A program made the position numbers and the translations under genes. From contig VDFB02270651.1 of the NCBI GenBank assembly GCA_007258455.2, positions 491,978,711 through 492,042,710 of the forward strand: 64,000 nucleotides of DNA, given 5' to 3'. Positions 47,682-59,198 of the stretch are shown here, piece by piece (the stretch's first letter is position 1; the number at the start of each line of letters is the position of its first letter). Below the pieces are notes generated by a model. It was not told the DNA's origin. It made no database searches and worked only from the letters and a program-made list of their open reading frames with translations. This DNA is from Sequoia sempervirens (taxonomy: Eukaryota; Streptophyta; Pinopsida; Cupressales; Cupressaceae).

Positions 47682-48759
47682 TAAAAGGAAAGAAAAGTGT
47701 GGAAACACCTTCCAAATACTAATCTTTAGGAGAGAGATACCCCTTTTTTTTCAAAAAATTGCAATTACAGAACATAAAGATGCACATACATGAATAACAA
47801 AAAGGACAATTAAGAATGAATACTAGATTTTACGTGGGAAAACCCTTACGGGAAAAAACCCACATAGCAAAGTAGAGATCTCTTGTATTATAGTAAAACG
47901 TAAATTATATGTACATGTACAGAGCTACGCTCTTTCAAGTGTTAACTCACATAATGAATTTGACAACATTACATTACATTCACTTTGATCTTCTCATCAC
48001 ATACACTTCCAATGCGCTACAACATTCAATACAAACTTCTTAAGTGTTACTAGGAAACCTTCGTTTCAACTTCCAAACCAAACAAATGGTCACAAGAAAA
48101 CTTAACCATCACCTCGATGAAGTCCTATTGAAATGTCAAAGAGACTTGAAATCGTGTCTCTTCAAATTCCCACTGTGACCTCGATATGCCTATCGTTCCA
48201 TCCTATCGGGATGTTGAAGGGACCATCATCAACGTCCCATCGATATCCATCATTCCCTCTGATGAAGAGATCCCACCTTCCATTGAGATATCGAAGGGAC
48301 AAGCCTCAAGGTCCCGTTGATATCGTATTGTCTCTTTGATACAGCTCCATTGGAATATCAAAGGGATCGGATTTTAGGTCCTACCGATATCCACCTGTCT
48401 AGTCAAAAATTACCTTCCCACCATTCATCAAAATGTCGAAGGGACTGCAAAACAACTCCCTCTGACATTGTAATGTTTCCTCAATGAAGCTATTGGGATG
48501 TCGAGGAGACTATCCATTAAGTCTCGTCGACATGTGCTTGTCTCTTTGATGAAGCTATCGGGATGTTGAGGAGACTTATCATTTCATCCCACTGACATTC
48601 ACCTATCTCTTCGACGAACCCAAAGCTCGAAGCTTGAAGCACTTATCGGGATGTTGAGGAGACTAGCCATTTCATCTCGCCGAAATTCACCTATCAACTC
48701 GATGAACCTTCAGCCGATGCCTTTTACACTAGTAAGTTTGAGATACCTTTTTCTCAACA
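47682..48759 (-). repeat. 5' LTR of Copia B with internal 65-bp repeats
   Basis: About 1,078 bp. The plus-strand start is TAAAAGG (TG read as TA) and the end is TTCTCAACA. It contains ACGTGGGAAAACCCTTACGG (about 47834), the usual plant Copia LTR phrase. The half from 48160 to 48700 is a series of TCGA-rich units. Confidence 0.75.
48270..48670. repeat. 65-bp repeat series inside the Copia B LTR
   Basis: Cores resembling GGGATGTCGAGGAGACT lie at about 48432, 48496, 48561 and 48650, preceded by diverged forms (ATATCGAAGGGAC) at about 48288 and 48346. Unit starts at 48474, 48539 and 48604 are exactly 65 bases apart. Confidence 0.7.
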
Positions 48760-48764
48760 AAGCT

Positions 48765-49260
48765 CAAGTGCTCATAAATTGCAATAACTTGGGACATGAT
48801 GAACATCAATGTTATTCAAAATAAATTGATGAGTTGAAGCATCTCCTAATGAATAATAATATCAATTTATCTTCAAATATATTAGGGGGTTCATCATCAT
48901 CACCATATTCTTCTTTATCATTAAAGACATAGAAGGGGAAGCACTTGTTGCAATTATAGATTTTGAGTTAAAGAGATGGGTACTTGATTCTAGAGTTTCA
49001 TATCATATAACTTCATCCCATAGTATGTTCTCCTTATTTGAGACTTATTTATTACCACACATCCTAATGGATAACAATACACATATGAATGTTTTTGGAA
49101 AGAATCTATTGAGATTGATGAAGGATCTTTTTAATGGTGTTATTTGTGTTCCATCATTCTTAACCAATGATATTTCTAAGATTTCATGCACTAGCTCAAA
49201 CCCCTCGCTTCTTTCCTTCTTTGGTACATACTCCTAATATTCTTTCTCTTCTATCAAAAT
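48765..49260 (+). pseudogene. Older plus-strand Copia protease fragment
   Basis: The plus-strand frame near 48960-49230 reads ELKRWVLDSRVSYHITSSHS, then 'FSLFETYLL', 'ILMDNNTHMNVFGK' and 'DLFNGVICVPSFLTNDISK'. This is Copia protease, where WVLDSGASxHxT is usual; the Gly of the active site is Arg. It is followed by the conserved strand leading to the pre-integrase. Gag-proximal debris lies at 48770-48950. The sequence starts at the outer edge of the Copia B LTR, so Copia B was inserted into this element. The other half was not found left of 43128. Confidence 0.65.
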
Positions 49261-50599
49261 ATGGTGTGCCAAGATCATTTGATAGCTCTTAATAATCAAT
49301 TTCCATATTTGGCTTTCCTTGTTTTGTAGCATCTATTACTATTTTAATATTCTATATATCAAATTTGATATGTGATCTTTTGTTATTATATTATTATTTT
49401 TATATGTACTTGTTTGTATTTATTAATAAAAATGCAAGTGATTTATACATTTTATCAAAAAAATAACTAACCAATAGATAAGTAAAACATTTTAGTAAGT
49501 AAAATTTATAGGATTAGGTCATATTTAATTATATCTAGATATACATGTAAACAATTTTTATTAGTAAGTTGTGATTTATGCTCATATTAAATGCTTGACA
49601 ATCACTATTTTTAAAAAAAAAATATTTTTGTAGGTCTGAAAAATGGAGCACTCATTAGAGATAAAAAAAAATATATGATCCATTAATTTATACATATCAG
49701 TATCCTTTGAATTTTTGAAAAATATTAAATTCCTTGACATCTAGTTGATTTACTTTAATATGCATTTCCATGTAGCTCACATTCAATTTCAAAGTGGAGG
49801 AAATTTTCATGATGAAAATTACACTCATCATTTTCCCTTATGTTTTTGGCTGATAACAAATAGATTGTCCTTAATTTCATTAATTAGTATGCAAAATGAT
49901 AATTTTTACATTGAAATTAAAAATAACCATATCCATTCTTGATCCTAACACTATTTGTCTTGATACATTTTATAGTCTTTTCACTAGTCATTACGAGATA
50001 ACTAAAGTACACTTTTACCAATTATGAATGAGGGTGGCTCATTTAAAGACTAACTATAGTGGAACAAATCACATGGAGAAAAAATAGAGAATATATTTAG
50101 ATTCAATTTGTGAAAGGATAATAATGAAAATCACATCATCATCACATCATACTAGAGTTAATCCATACTTGCTTCTTGTCTTTGATCTTTTTTATCAAAA
50201 GCTAATTCATTAGGGGTTAGACTAAAGAGAGCATGATTCTCATGATTCAACAAATATATATTATAGGTGTTTGAGTTTATTTTTACTTAAATTATAGGTT
50301 ATAGATGATCTGTGAATCTAAAGAAATGGACAATTAAAACTTAGCAGGTAAGATAGAAATAGGTATGGCTGAATTGAATCGAGAATTGGCTTCTGAATAA
50401 AATCTGACAGAATTTATTTACATCAAGATGAAGATGCTAAGAAATTACTTCAGGTTTTTAGAAACATTATTCAATGAATTATGAGTTGTGAAGATTAAGA
50501 ACCCAATTAAATTTAAATAGTTTATAAACAAGTAAGTATGTTTAGTTTTTAAATATTTGGTTTGAAATTAATATAAGTTTTTGTGAGCAATCACATTAG
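49261..50599. other. AT-rich, nothing recognised
   Basis: Only short ORFs are present. No repeat edge was seen. Confidence 0.4.
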
Positions 50600-50830
50600 A
50601 AATCACCTATGAGAGATCAAGGGTCACAACTTAGAAATCCACTTATTTTAAAATCACCTTCATATTAGAAGCCAACTATGGAAGGTCAAGAGTCACAACA
50701 TATAATTCTATATTAGATGCCCCATTTGGATTTGAACTTGGGTCTCCTCATTTAAAACTCAATGCTTAACCATTTAAACTCAATCCCTTGAACTATCCTC
50801 ATCTATTCTAAATATATAAGGCATTAATAT
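50600..50830 (-). mobile_element. tRNA-derived SINE-like unit
   Basis: On the minus strand TGGTTAAGCATTGAG (about 50759-50773) and AAGTTCAAATCC (50728-50739) resemble the pol III A and B boxes at tRNA-like spacing, with GGAGACCCA before the B box. No cloverleaf stems close, so it is not a functional tRNA. The body towards 50600 has two related 38-base units (about 50606 and 50673) with TCAAGGGTCACAAC and TCAAGAGTCACAAC. No A-rich tail or target duplication was confirmed. Confidence 0.45.
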
Positions 50831-51139
50831 AATTGTTTAGATGTTAACATTTTAGATATAAACAGTTTAACTAGCATTGACATTTATTCTTTCTTATATC
50901 TCTAGCTTATATATATACCATCAATTGTATGTTCAAAACATATAGAATGTATAGAATGTTTTGTGATATGATCAATGGCTCAGAAATTTTGTATCAGTTT
51001 TTATGAATTCGATTTAAACATCACATTTTAACTGTTGATTTGGTTAAATAGTTCGCCTAAACAAATCAATGCTTAGAATGTGTTGTTTAAACATAAATCA
51101 ATGCTACTTATAGGTGTTCATTTTTTTTACATTAAAACA
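50831..51139. other. AT-rich, nothing recognised
   Basis: No gene or repeat was seen. Confidence 0.35.
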
Positions 51140-51520
51140 GTGATCATCACAAGACAAGAGCGGTGAGGCCAATACCGCCTGCTGTAAATAGCCGGCGCCC
51201 GGATTCTCGATTTAAATGAGCTTTAAAAATGGAGGTACAAATATTCTGGGGCATTTTTCATTATTATATTGATCTACCGTAGTGAAATCCGCCTCCCTTA
51301 CAAGAGTCGGTGTTTGTGTGGAATTAAACATCCAAAAAACCAATGTATTAACTCCAACACCCCGTCAAATCCAGCTTTGTGTCTGTTCATAAACGTCTGA
51401 TGTTTTGTTTTCCTGATTTCCCCCACAAGAAAACGAATCAAACACGTAATATTCTCCTGAATATCTTCCGTGGCCAGGTGCTACTCATAAACAATTTAAC
51501 GAGAGTTGTTTTTTATATCA
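51140..51520. other. CpG-dense island of unknown origin
   Basis: Between 51160 and 51510 there are well over a dozen CG dinucleotides (for example GCCGGCGCCCGG near 51190 and CCGCCTCCC near 51288), while kilobases on both sides have few. No ORF or known motif was recognised. Low CG loss implies little past methylation, as in promoters or recently arrived DNA. Confidence 0.5.
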
Positions 51521-53330
51521 AACCTGCAGAATCATTTTAGCTAGTCTAAAATTTATTCAATAGAGTTTATATCTAGATTTTCTTTTAACTTTTTGCTCTT
51601 TTAAAATTTGGATCTAAAAGTTTAGAAAATTCAATTTGTTTAGAGTTAGGTACGTAATTCTATCTAGAGAAACAATTTTCCTTTTATCTTTTGAAGATCC
51701 AAATCAATCAGATTATGCCAAGTGTCACATCTTGATTGGCTTCTATATATTCACTGATTTAATTGACCTACATCTTCCCATCTCTAAATGGTCATCTGAT
51801 ATTTAGGGAGTCAATCCAAGCCATCCATGTGTTTTAAACTTTAATTATAATCTAGTAATTAATTTTGTCATTCACAAATATCCTTTGACCATACATCTAA
51901 TTGGCTTTGGTTCTTTCATCTCAATTTTTAAGTTCATTCATCGTATGTTGGTTGGCCTTAAGTTATGTGCAATGTGTCAAGCTTTCATGGGCTTCTATAG
52001 ATCTAAAGATTACCTTAGTCCATAGTTTCCCATTGATAGATTTATAGGTTGTTGTTCGATCTTCTAAGACTAAATCTGTGTTGTCCACATATTTTGAACT
52101 TAAATCTATGTAAAATATGTCTAATATTTGTTTTCCCTTCATATGCTGATTTTTCATTGACTTCTATGGATTAGTGGATTTATTGACAAAGTATTTTGAA
52201 TTTATAAATTATAGAACATTGTTGATCTTTGCCTAATTAAATCTCAACCATTCTTGTTATTTGAAGTTTTATGTGCACATCACCATTAAATTTTTATAAC
52301 CTACCCAAAGCTTGTCTCACAACTTTCACTCATTGAATTCTATATTTCTATAAATCAAACTTAATGTGAAACTTTCCATCTATAGATCTATAGATGACTG
52401 TTAGATATTAACTTAGTGAAAGATAGTTTGTTCATTTCATCCAAGCTTTAACATGTCCCTAAAACCCATGTCTAGTTTCATTCCCATTCAATTATCATCA
52501 TGTCATCTCCTCATTAGTACCCATAGATCTAAAGATCAAGGTTGTGTGCAAATTTAGATCTATAGATCCATTATGGATTTCTCAATCTCTTATGAGCTCC
52601 TTGACAATGTTCTTTTGCTCTCCCAAACTCTCAAATATCTTCAGCATATTGATCTTGAATTTTGTAGGTTGCTACCATACATATTTTCTCAATGTTCTTG
52701 AGATATTGAAACTTGCCATACTTGAAAGGAACTACTAGATATAATGTTGAAATTGGGTTTATTTTAAGATGGATTTGATGCTCTAAAACCCTAGAAACTC
52801 TGAGATTATTTAGTCACATTTTCTTGTATACATCCCTTTGAGCTAATGCAAAATTATTACAAAATAACCATGAACTACAAAACACAAATAAACACAAGGA
52901 AAATATTTTTGGTTAATGGAAGATTGCTTGTAAGCCTAGGAAGGTATTGAATTAGTCACCTTGGTTAATTGATTTTTGAGAAAGTGCTTGTAAGTAAGGG
53001 ATGAATGGTAAAACCATTCTTTTGATTCTAGCTTCAACATTAATGTATCCTCAACACTCGAGTAGACTCTCAAAATTAACTATGTAGTTCTCCTTTAACC
53101 TCCACTAGTTCCAAAATTAAGAACCAAGACAATCATTATCCACTTCCACCAAATATCTCTATTTCTACACTTTCCTTGCATTTGTACCTATATCATGTTT
53201 TATACTTCCACATTTCTATCATAATCTATATTTATTTCTTTCTTTCATATAACCAATAATTTCTTTTCCACTATCTCAACTTGAACTTTAATTTTATCCA
53301 ATTCATTCACCTTATACTTGTTATGTATCT
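51521..53330. other. AT-rich with scattered CTATAGATCTA words
   Basis: GGCTTCTATAGATC-like words recur near 51736, 51988, 52157, 52380 and 52530 at uneven spacing, perhaps eroded repeats. No gene was seen. Confidence 0.3.
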
Positions 53331-53700
53331 AGGGATATGATATTATAATATATTCAAGTGGATGAATCCCGAAATGTGGCACACATCCCTTAATCTAGTT
53401 ATGTTGGGTCATGTGGATAATTTATGTAAATATTTATATCAGGTTGAGTAGTCCTTCATTAGGATTATCCCTCCATTTTATTATTAGGAGGTTTATATAA
53501 AGGATGTGATTATCATTGTAAGGATATGTGTGTAGCAATATATCATATTTGAGATCTCTTGGAGATATAGTGTGGAGTGATTTATTTCATAAGGAGTATT
53601 ATATGGTGTTATCATACCTCAAGGATCATTTATTCTATTTCTTAATATATTGGATATTAAAGCATCTTGGCCTATGAACATGATGTAGAGCATCACACCA
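53331..53700 (+). repeat. Possible LTR fragment
   Basis: It contains GTTTATATAAAGGATGTG near 53490, a TATA-like promoter phrase, and otherwise resembles LTR texture. There are no paired copies or defined ends, so the call is weak. Confidence 0.2.
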
Positions 53701-56239
53701 AACCACTCAACAACATCATTTCTTCAAGGGATTTCAATCCCAAATAGAATAAGGAGAAGATCAAATATATAAATATCAACATTCCACTTAACTTCATAAA
53801 AAAAAACACTTTTTAGTCTTCCAATCTACACAACTTCAAGGCATCAAGTCAATGTTCAACAAAACCATATTCTACACCATCAAGTTCATCAAAAGCAAAC
53901 AAAACTCAAATTAGGACCTGTGAAGATAGTCCCTTCATTCATCATGCTTATTAGAATTTCCACAAAACTTCTCAAGTCTTCAACTAACAAACCACATCCT
54001 AGCACATCAATCAACCACTAATAAACACATTCACCAAGGCAACACATTATACTTACCAAACCTCCATGTATCTCTAGTGTCATTATTGTGAAATCAACCA
54101 TACCTCTGTTTCTCAGACTTCATGACCACTAAAAACTCTATCAAAAAGCCAAGAATAGACCCTTATATCACTGCTCTGTTAGATTATCAGGTTTTACATA
54201 TAAACACCACTAGTCACATTGAATTCACAAGTCCAAAACCACCATACTATCAAAATCTGCCTCAAAATCTGCCTTCACAATACTATCCAAACATAGTTAC
54301 AACTACAATACCATTATGCAAGCAAGTTTCATCACAAAATAATTACCATTATCATTATTGAACAGATCACTATTTAGCAGTCATTCATCAAATCACTTTG
54401 CAAGTTTCAAAACCCTTAATTGGATGAATTCCACAACCCAGATGTAAATACCAAGAGTAAAATACATATTTAGAGACTCTTTTATGTCCACATCAACATA
54501 ACAAAGACCTTCCATTTAACTTTCCTTAAAGAAATCATTAGTTTCTTACACTGTACGCTATGAAAAGGCTAGTAAAATAGGCCTTTTTTACAAAGGAAGT
54601 CACTTTCACTCTACTCCAAATCACTCAAAGCCCAAAAAAAGTCTTAGTAGATGTTACAAAACTCCCTATTTATCCATTTTCGGGGATTAAAAGACCCATT
54701 GTGACAACATATTAACAAACCCTTGTTTGTAGGTAGAAAATCACCAAAAACAGTGAGGGTTTTATGAAACACATACTTACAAGCCTCCAACACACAAGAC
54801 ACTACTTCCAACACCTTGCAATACATCTGCCTACACCTTCTACACCATTTCCAAGCTGCTGCAAGCTTTGTTCCTTCATGACCCATGACGATATCATCAA
54901 TTTGTGTATGGAAACCCTTAATTTTCCTGTGTAGCAACAACTCCATCAAGGAAGTCTTGCATTTCCCTGCACCTACAATCATCAAAACATCCTATTATTA
55001 ACCTGTACTCCACCAATCTACTTGACCTACATTGGTGGAGTAGTGAAGAAATACCTTGTTAGACTCTCAAAACCCAATATATAGGGTTTCAGACCAAGCC
55101 ACAAAAAGTTTGCTCAAACAAACATTATATCCAATGGATCCTTTCCCAAATGGATGTAAATGAAAGGTGGATCCTTAACCTACTAAAACAATCAGATTTT
55201 GAATCCTAGAATTGTCGCTCAGTCCGTACATGATAGAAACAACTTAAATAACACAAAATAAACCAAAAATAGGGAACTTTTATTATTTCAATTCTTCAAG
55301 AATACAATGATCATCTTGCTCGGCCTTTTCAAGGCTTTATAAATGTTTCCATTTGACCTCTCAACTCCCCAAACAGTTACAACCACCTTGATAATCAACT
55401 TTGAAAAGGTAACCCATCATGTCTTGTGTGCAATTTTGCATTTTTTTCCCACTTTTTCACCTTTTGACAACATTTTGAAAATGTGACCACCTAGTGACTT
55501 ATTTTATGACTTAATTACATTCAAATTAGCCTTTAAAAAGCATTGACACATGATTTTGAACTTAGAAACACAAATTTGACGACCTAGCCTTTTGAAGGCA
55601 TTACAAGATCTTGGTGCTCTTGCACCATAACATCTCTTGTATTTTGTGAGATCTATAAAATTCTTTATATTGTTTCCCTTATTATATGTCTAGATCTTAT
55701 TAATGTATATTGTTTTCATTATTATATATATATATATAGATATGCATAAATAAATTAAAAATATACACAAAATGAACTATTAAATTTAAATCCTCCATGT
55801 GCATGGAAGGAAAGAAACACTAATCAAGTCCATCACAGATAAAGTGATCCAATCTAGAATATATTATACATATAAATCTTTGTGCATGTATTGATAAATA
55901 AGTTTCTCAATCAATATAATAAGGTCTCCTATGTAGGAGACTAAAAATTATATTACAAGCATTTCCAGATACAATAAGGCCACCCATGTTGGGGATAGTA
56001 AAAATCACAAATATAAAAAAAGTGTTTCTTTTAATAAACCATGGTCTGTATTATCCTTGAGTTATTGGATTTTTGGAATCCTCCTCTCAATCTCTTTTCT
56101 CTAAGTGCCTTGTGAATCTACATGAGAATGTGAAACCTCTCTACCTAGGGCCTACATAATATATTTTTTGAGTGTTATAGTTGTGAAAATAAGATAGATG
56201 TAGCTAAATTTTTTTTGACTTAATCTTCAAAGGATATAA
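53701..56239. other. No recognisable gene; two unassigned ORFs
   Basis: A 113-codon minus-strand ORF (54985-54644, MMIVGAGKCKTSLMELLLHR at its start, several Cys) and a 79-codon plus-strand ORF (54122-54361) show no known domain and no supporting signals. A TATATA tract lies near 55720. Confidence 0.3.
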
Positions 56240-56800
56240 ATGCTAAATAGGATACAATATAAACAATTTTGGAAATATTATCAAACATGCAATAATTTGA
56301 AAAAAATAAAATCACACACATGACGCAATATGTAGCTTGGGAAAACCCTTTTAGGAAAAAATCTAGCATCAAAGAAGCACTCAATGTATATTTTATATAC
56401 ACTGACATTGTGGATACACAACAATCTCTTAGTACCCTCTCCCCTAATTGTAAAATGTGTTTAAATGGATAAATTATAGTAGCATAACATTGTACAAATA
56501 CAATTGCATCCATATCTCTATATCTAAGAATTCAATATATGGAGAAACCCAAATTGAAAACTACAAATGGTTTTATAAAATCATGACCCAAAAATCCATG
56601 AGAAAATATGACACCCAAATAATTGATTTGAATTCTTACACCCCACATAATGATAGTTTCACCTTGTAAATCCCTCTTACATGCTCCTAAAATCATGTTA
56701 TATAATATTATTACATCTTGCAATGTTATAGATGCTCTTACACATATTACATGACATTAAATATACTTTATAGGATATACTTGGGTGAGGCCCAAATAAT
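56240..56800. repeat. LTR fragment related to the Copia A LTR
   Basis: CTTGGGAAAACCCTTTTAGG (about 56336) followed by ATCAAAGAAGCACTCAATGT parallels GTGGGGAAAACTCTTTTGGG and CCAAAGCAACTCAATGTA at 6571-6630. Edges are not found. Confidence 0.4.
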
Positions 56801-59183
56801 ATAAGGGTGTTGTTTATATTTTTTGGTGGGATGAAACCACCTCAGTTTATGGTGCACTTAAAACGCACAATCACTTAGCCAAAAATGATATCTTTTAAAT
56901 TGTTTTTATGAGATTTAGTCAATACTTGGGGATGAAATTCAATTTTTTAAACCCCTAACAAAGAGAAAACAAAAAGCCTACACCATTTTTTATTTCTAAG
57001 ATTGTCTTATAACATGAGGAAATAGTATACATAGATGGACATAGGAAACACAATTTACTAAACCATTTCATCTTTATAATATTGATTTAGAGCACAAGAG
57101 AGGATCATACATGACTTGGTAACAAATAAACATAGATAGGTTGTTCAAAAAATAAATTTAAATTTAATTATAATTTTAGTTTGTTTGATTTTGTCTTTCA
57201 TCTAATGTAGTTACACAAGTATTTGCAGTGTTTTAAAATAAAAATTCTTCATTGTATAATACTCAATTGATATGAATTAATTTCAAACAAAAATATATTT
57301 AAAATAATTAATTTTAAAATCAATACCTATTGCATATGTCTAAAATAATTTTAAAATAAATATATATTGAAAATAATTATAAACTCAATATTGTTTATGT
57401 AAAATAATTTTAAAATAAAAATTACATTTATTATAAATAAATAAATTTTATTTATATTTTAAAATATGTGTAATGTCAATTAAAAGGTTGCTTGTATTGT
57501 ATTTTTAACTTTATTGTAAAATATGACTTTTTTTCCCATGTAAAACTAAATAAATAAATATTTAAGCTTTGGCTAGAACTCTTTCAAGAATTAGTTTTAG
57601 CCAAAAGTGTTTATGTGGCATATGATGTGGTAGCAACCCACCTCTTTTTTAATAAATTCAACAAAAAATCATCTTTAATCCCATATATTCTCCAATCAAA
57701 TGGTATTTTAATGAAAGTTTTAAATATATATTTTTTGTAAATTTTAGAATCTATAATCTTATTGTAGATTGGTTTTATTATTGTTTTTTCTTTATTGCAA
57801 GTAGGTTATTATAATCAAACATAAGACTATGATAAAATTAATTTAAAAATATACAACATACTAGAGAAAAGGAGAGGATTTTTTTTTCTTAATTATAAAA
57901 GAAAACAAATTTGACATCCCATCAAAACTATGACATTAAATAAGTAAATTTAACTTTAAAAAAATAAAAAAATACATATTTATTAAAAAAATTATTTCAC
58001 TAGATTTTCAAGTTATTTAAGTAAGAAAAAATAAAGAAAAAATTAACACTTAAAATTATTCACTTAAATTTATTAAAAAATATATTCAACTACTTTTTTA
58101 AAATAAAAATTATAAACATAAAATATATTATGAGTTTTACATTTTATTAGTTTGCACCATTTTAAAATTCAAAACATACATGTCATTTTAGTTGATCCTT
58201 GAGTTGAAAAAATATATTTGTGTGGTCATTTTTTTTGTAACTCATCTAAAGTAAATTACAATAAAATATATAATATATAGGGCAAATCTCAAATAATTAA
58301 TATTTTTTTTTCGTCTCCATATCTTTATATGTCATGCATATAACATCAAGGGTATATATATATATATATTCCCTAGTGCCATCGAACCTACCTAAAATAA
58401 AGATAACTAATTTATGCAAAATTGCTTGCAATCAATTGAAATTTGCATGTATCCTAAAATGGATCATGTCTAAATAAAACCTATACACAATTATCCTTAA
58501 TTATGCACATGCACTCTAGTTGAAAGTTCAAAGTTGTGTCACATTTTAGGCCAACTTATCAACATAGGTAAATTTAAGAATTTCTATTTCTAATTAATTT
58601 TTATCAAGCATATGGTTAGTTGGATTCATTCTAGCTAAATTAGATATGTGTAATAAATTTTCCAATAGAAGTGTCCACTAAATATATATGTAACATCACT
58701 TTAAAGTTAAATTGACCAAGAAAAAATATTGAAAAAACATGTTTTTACAACTCCTACTTATGTATTTTTTTTTTAAAATTACAAAATACTATTTGGCAGG
58801 CCTATAAGTGTAGTTATATATATATATATATTTTTATAAATTTTTCTTTTAAAAAAAAAAATACTAAAGTTTATTTTAATTTTTTTGAAAATATATGATG
58901 CATTAAAGAAAAAATTCCATGTCAAGATTATATATATATTTTATTTAAGATAAATAGTTAAGATAAAATATTACATCTTATTGAAATTACTATGTTTTTA
59001 GTACATTCAAATTTTAAGATTTTTTTAAAAATTATATTATCGAAATTGGGAGGGGGAGGGGGATAATATATATACTAAAGTTTTAAGTTATATATACACA
59101 AAAATATATTGAAGAAAAAGAAAATTATATATTAAGAGCGACATCCCAATTACTTTTTTTTAAAACATTTTATCAACAAAGTT
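56801..59183. other. Extremely AT-rich DNA
   Basis: Mostly A and T, with poly-A and poly-T runs and TA microsatellites at about 58350-58368 and 58812-58830. No gene. Confidence 0.5.
58078..58210. repeat. AT-rich repeat, left copy
   Basis: It matches 63385-63510 in order: TATATTCAA, TATAAACATAAAATA, AACATACATGTCA or AACATATAGGCCA, and CCTTGAGTT or TGTGATTCAGG. The copies lie on either side of the LINE at 59199-63356. Confidence 0.45.
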
Positions 59184-59198
59184 CTAAATCATAATGAT

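Larger units (their letters stand above)
43128..48759 (-). mobile_element. Copia B, a minus-strand Copia with truncated 3' LTR
   Basis: Order on the minus strand: 5' LTR 47682-48759, primer-binding site 47668-47679, Gag 47561-46737, protease and pre-integrase, integrase, RT, RNase H to 43591, polypurine tract 43530-43547, then 3' LTR 43529-43128. The 3' LTR keeps only about 400 of about 1,080 bp, so the outer part is deleted or replaced. Domains are better preserved than in Copia A, but at least three frameshifts and many stops are present. The element entered an older plus-strand Copia (protease at 48960-49260). Confidence 0.8.

Noticed and set aside
50700..50800. Functional tRNA gene on the minus strand
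   Set aside because: Box-like sequences are present but no acceptor or anticodon stem closes; a SINE head fits better.
54644..54985. 113-codon minus-strand ORF with several cysteines
   Set aside because: The cysteine spacing fits no known motif, there are no splice or promoter signals, and such lengths occur by chance in this window.
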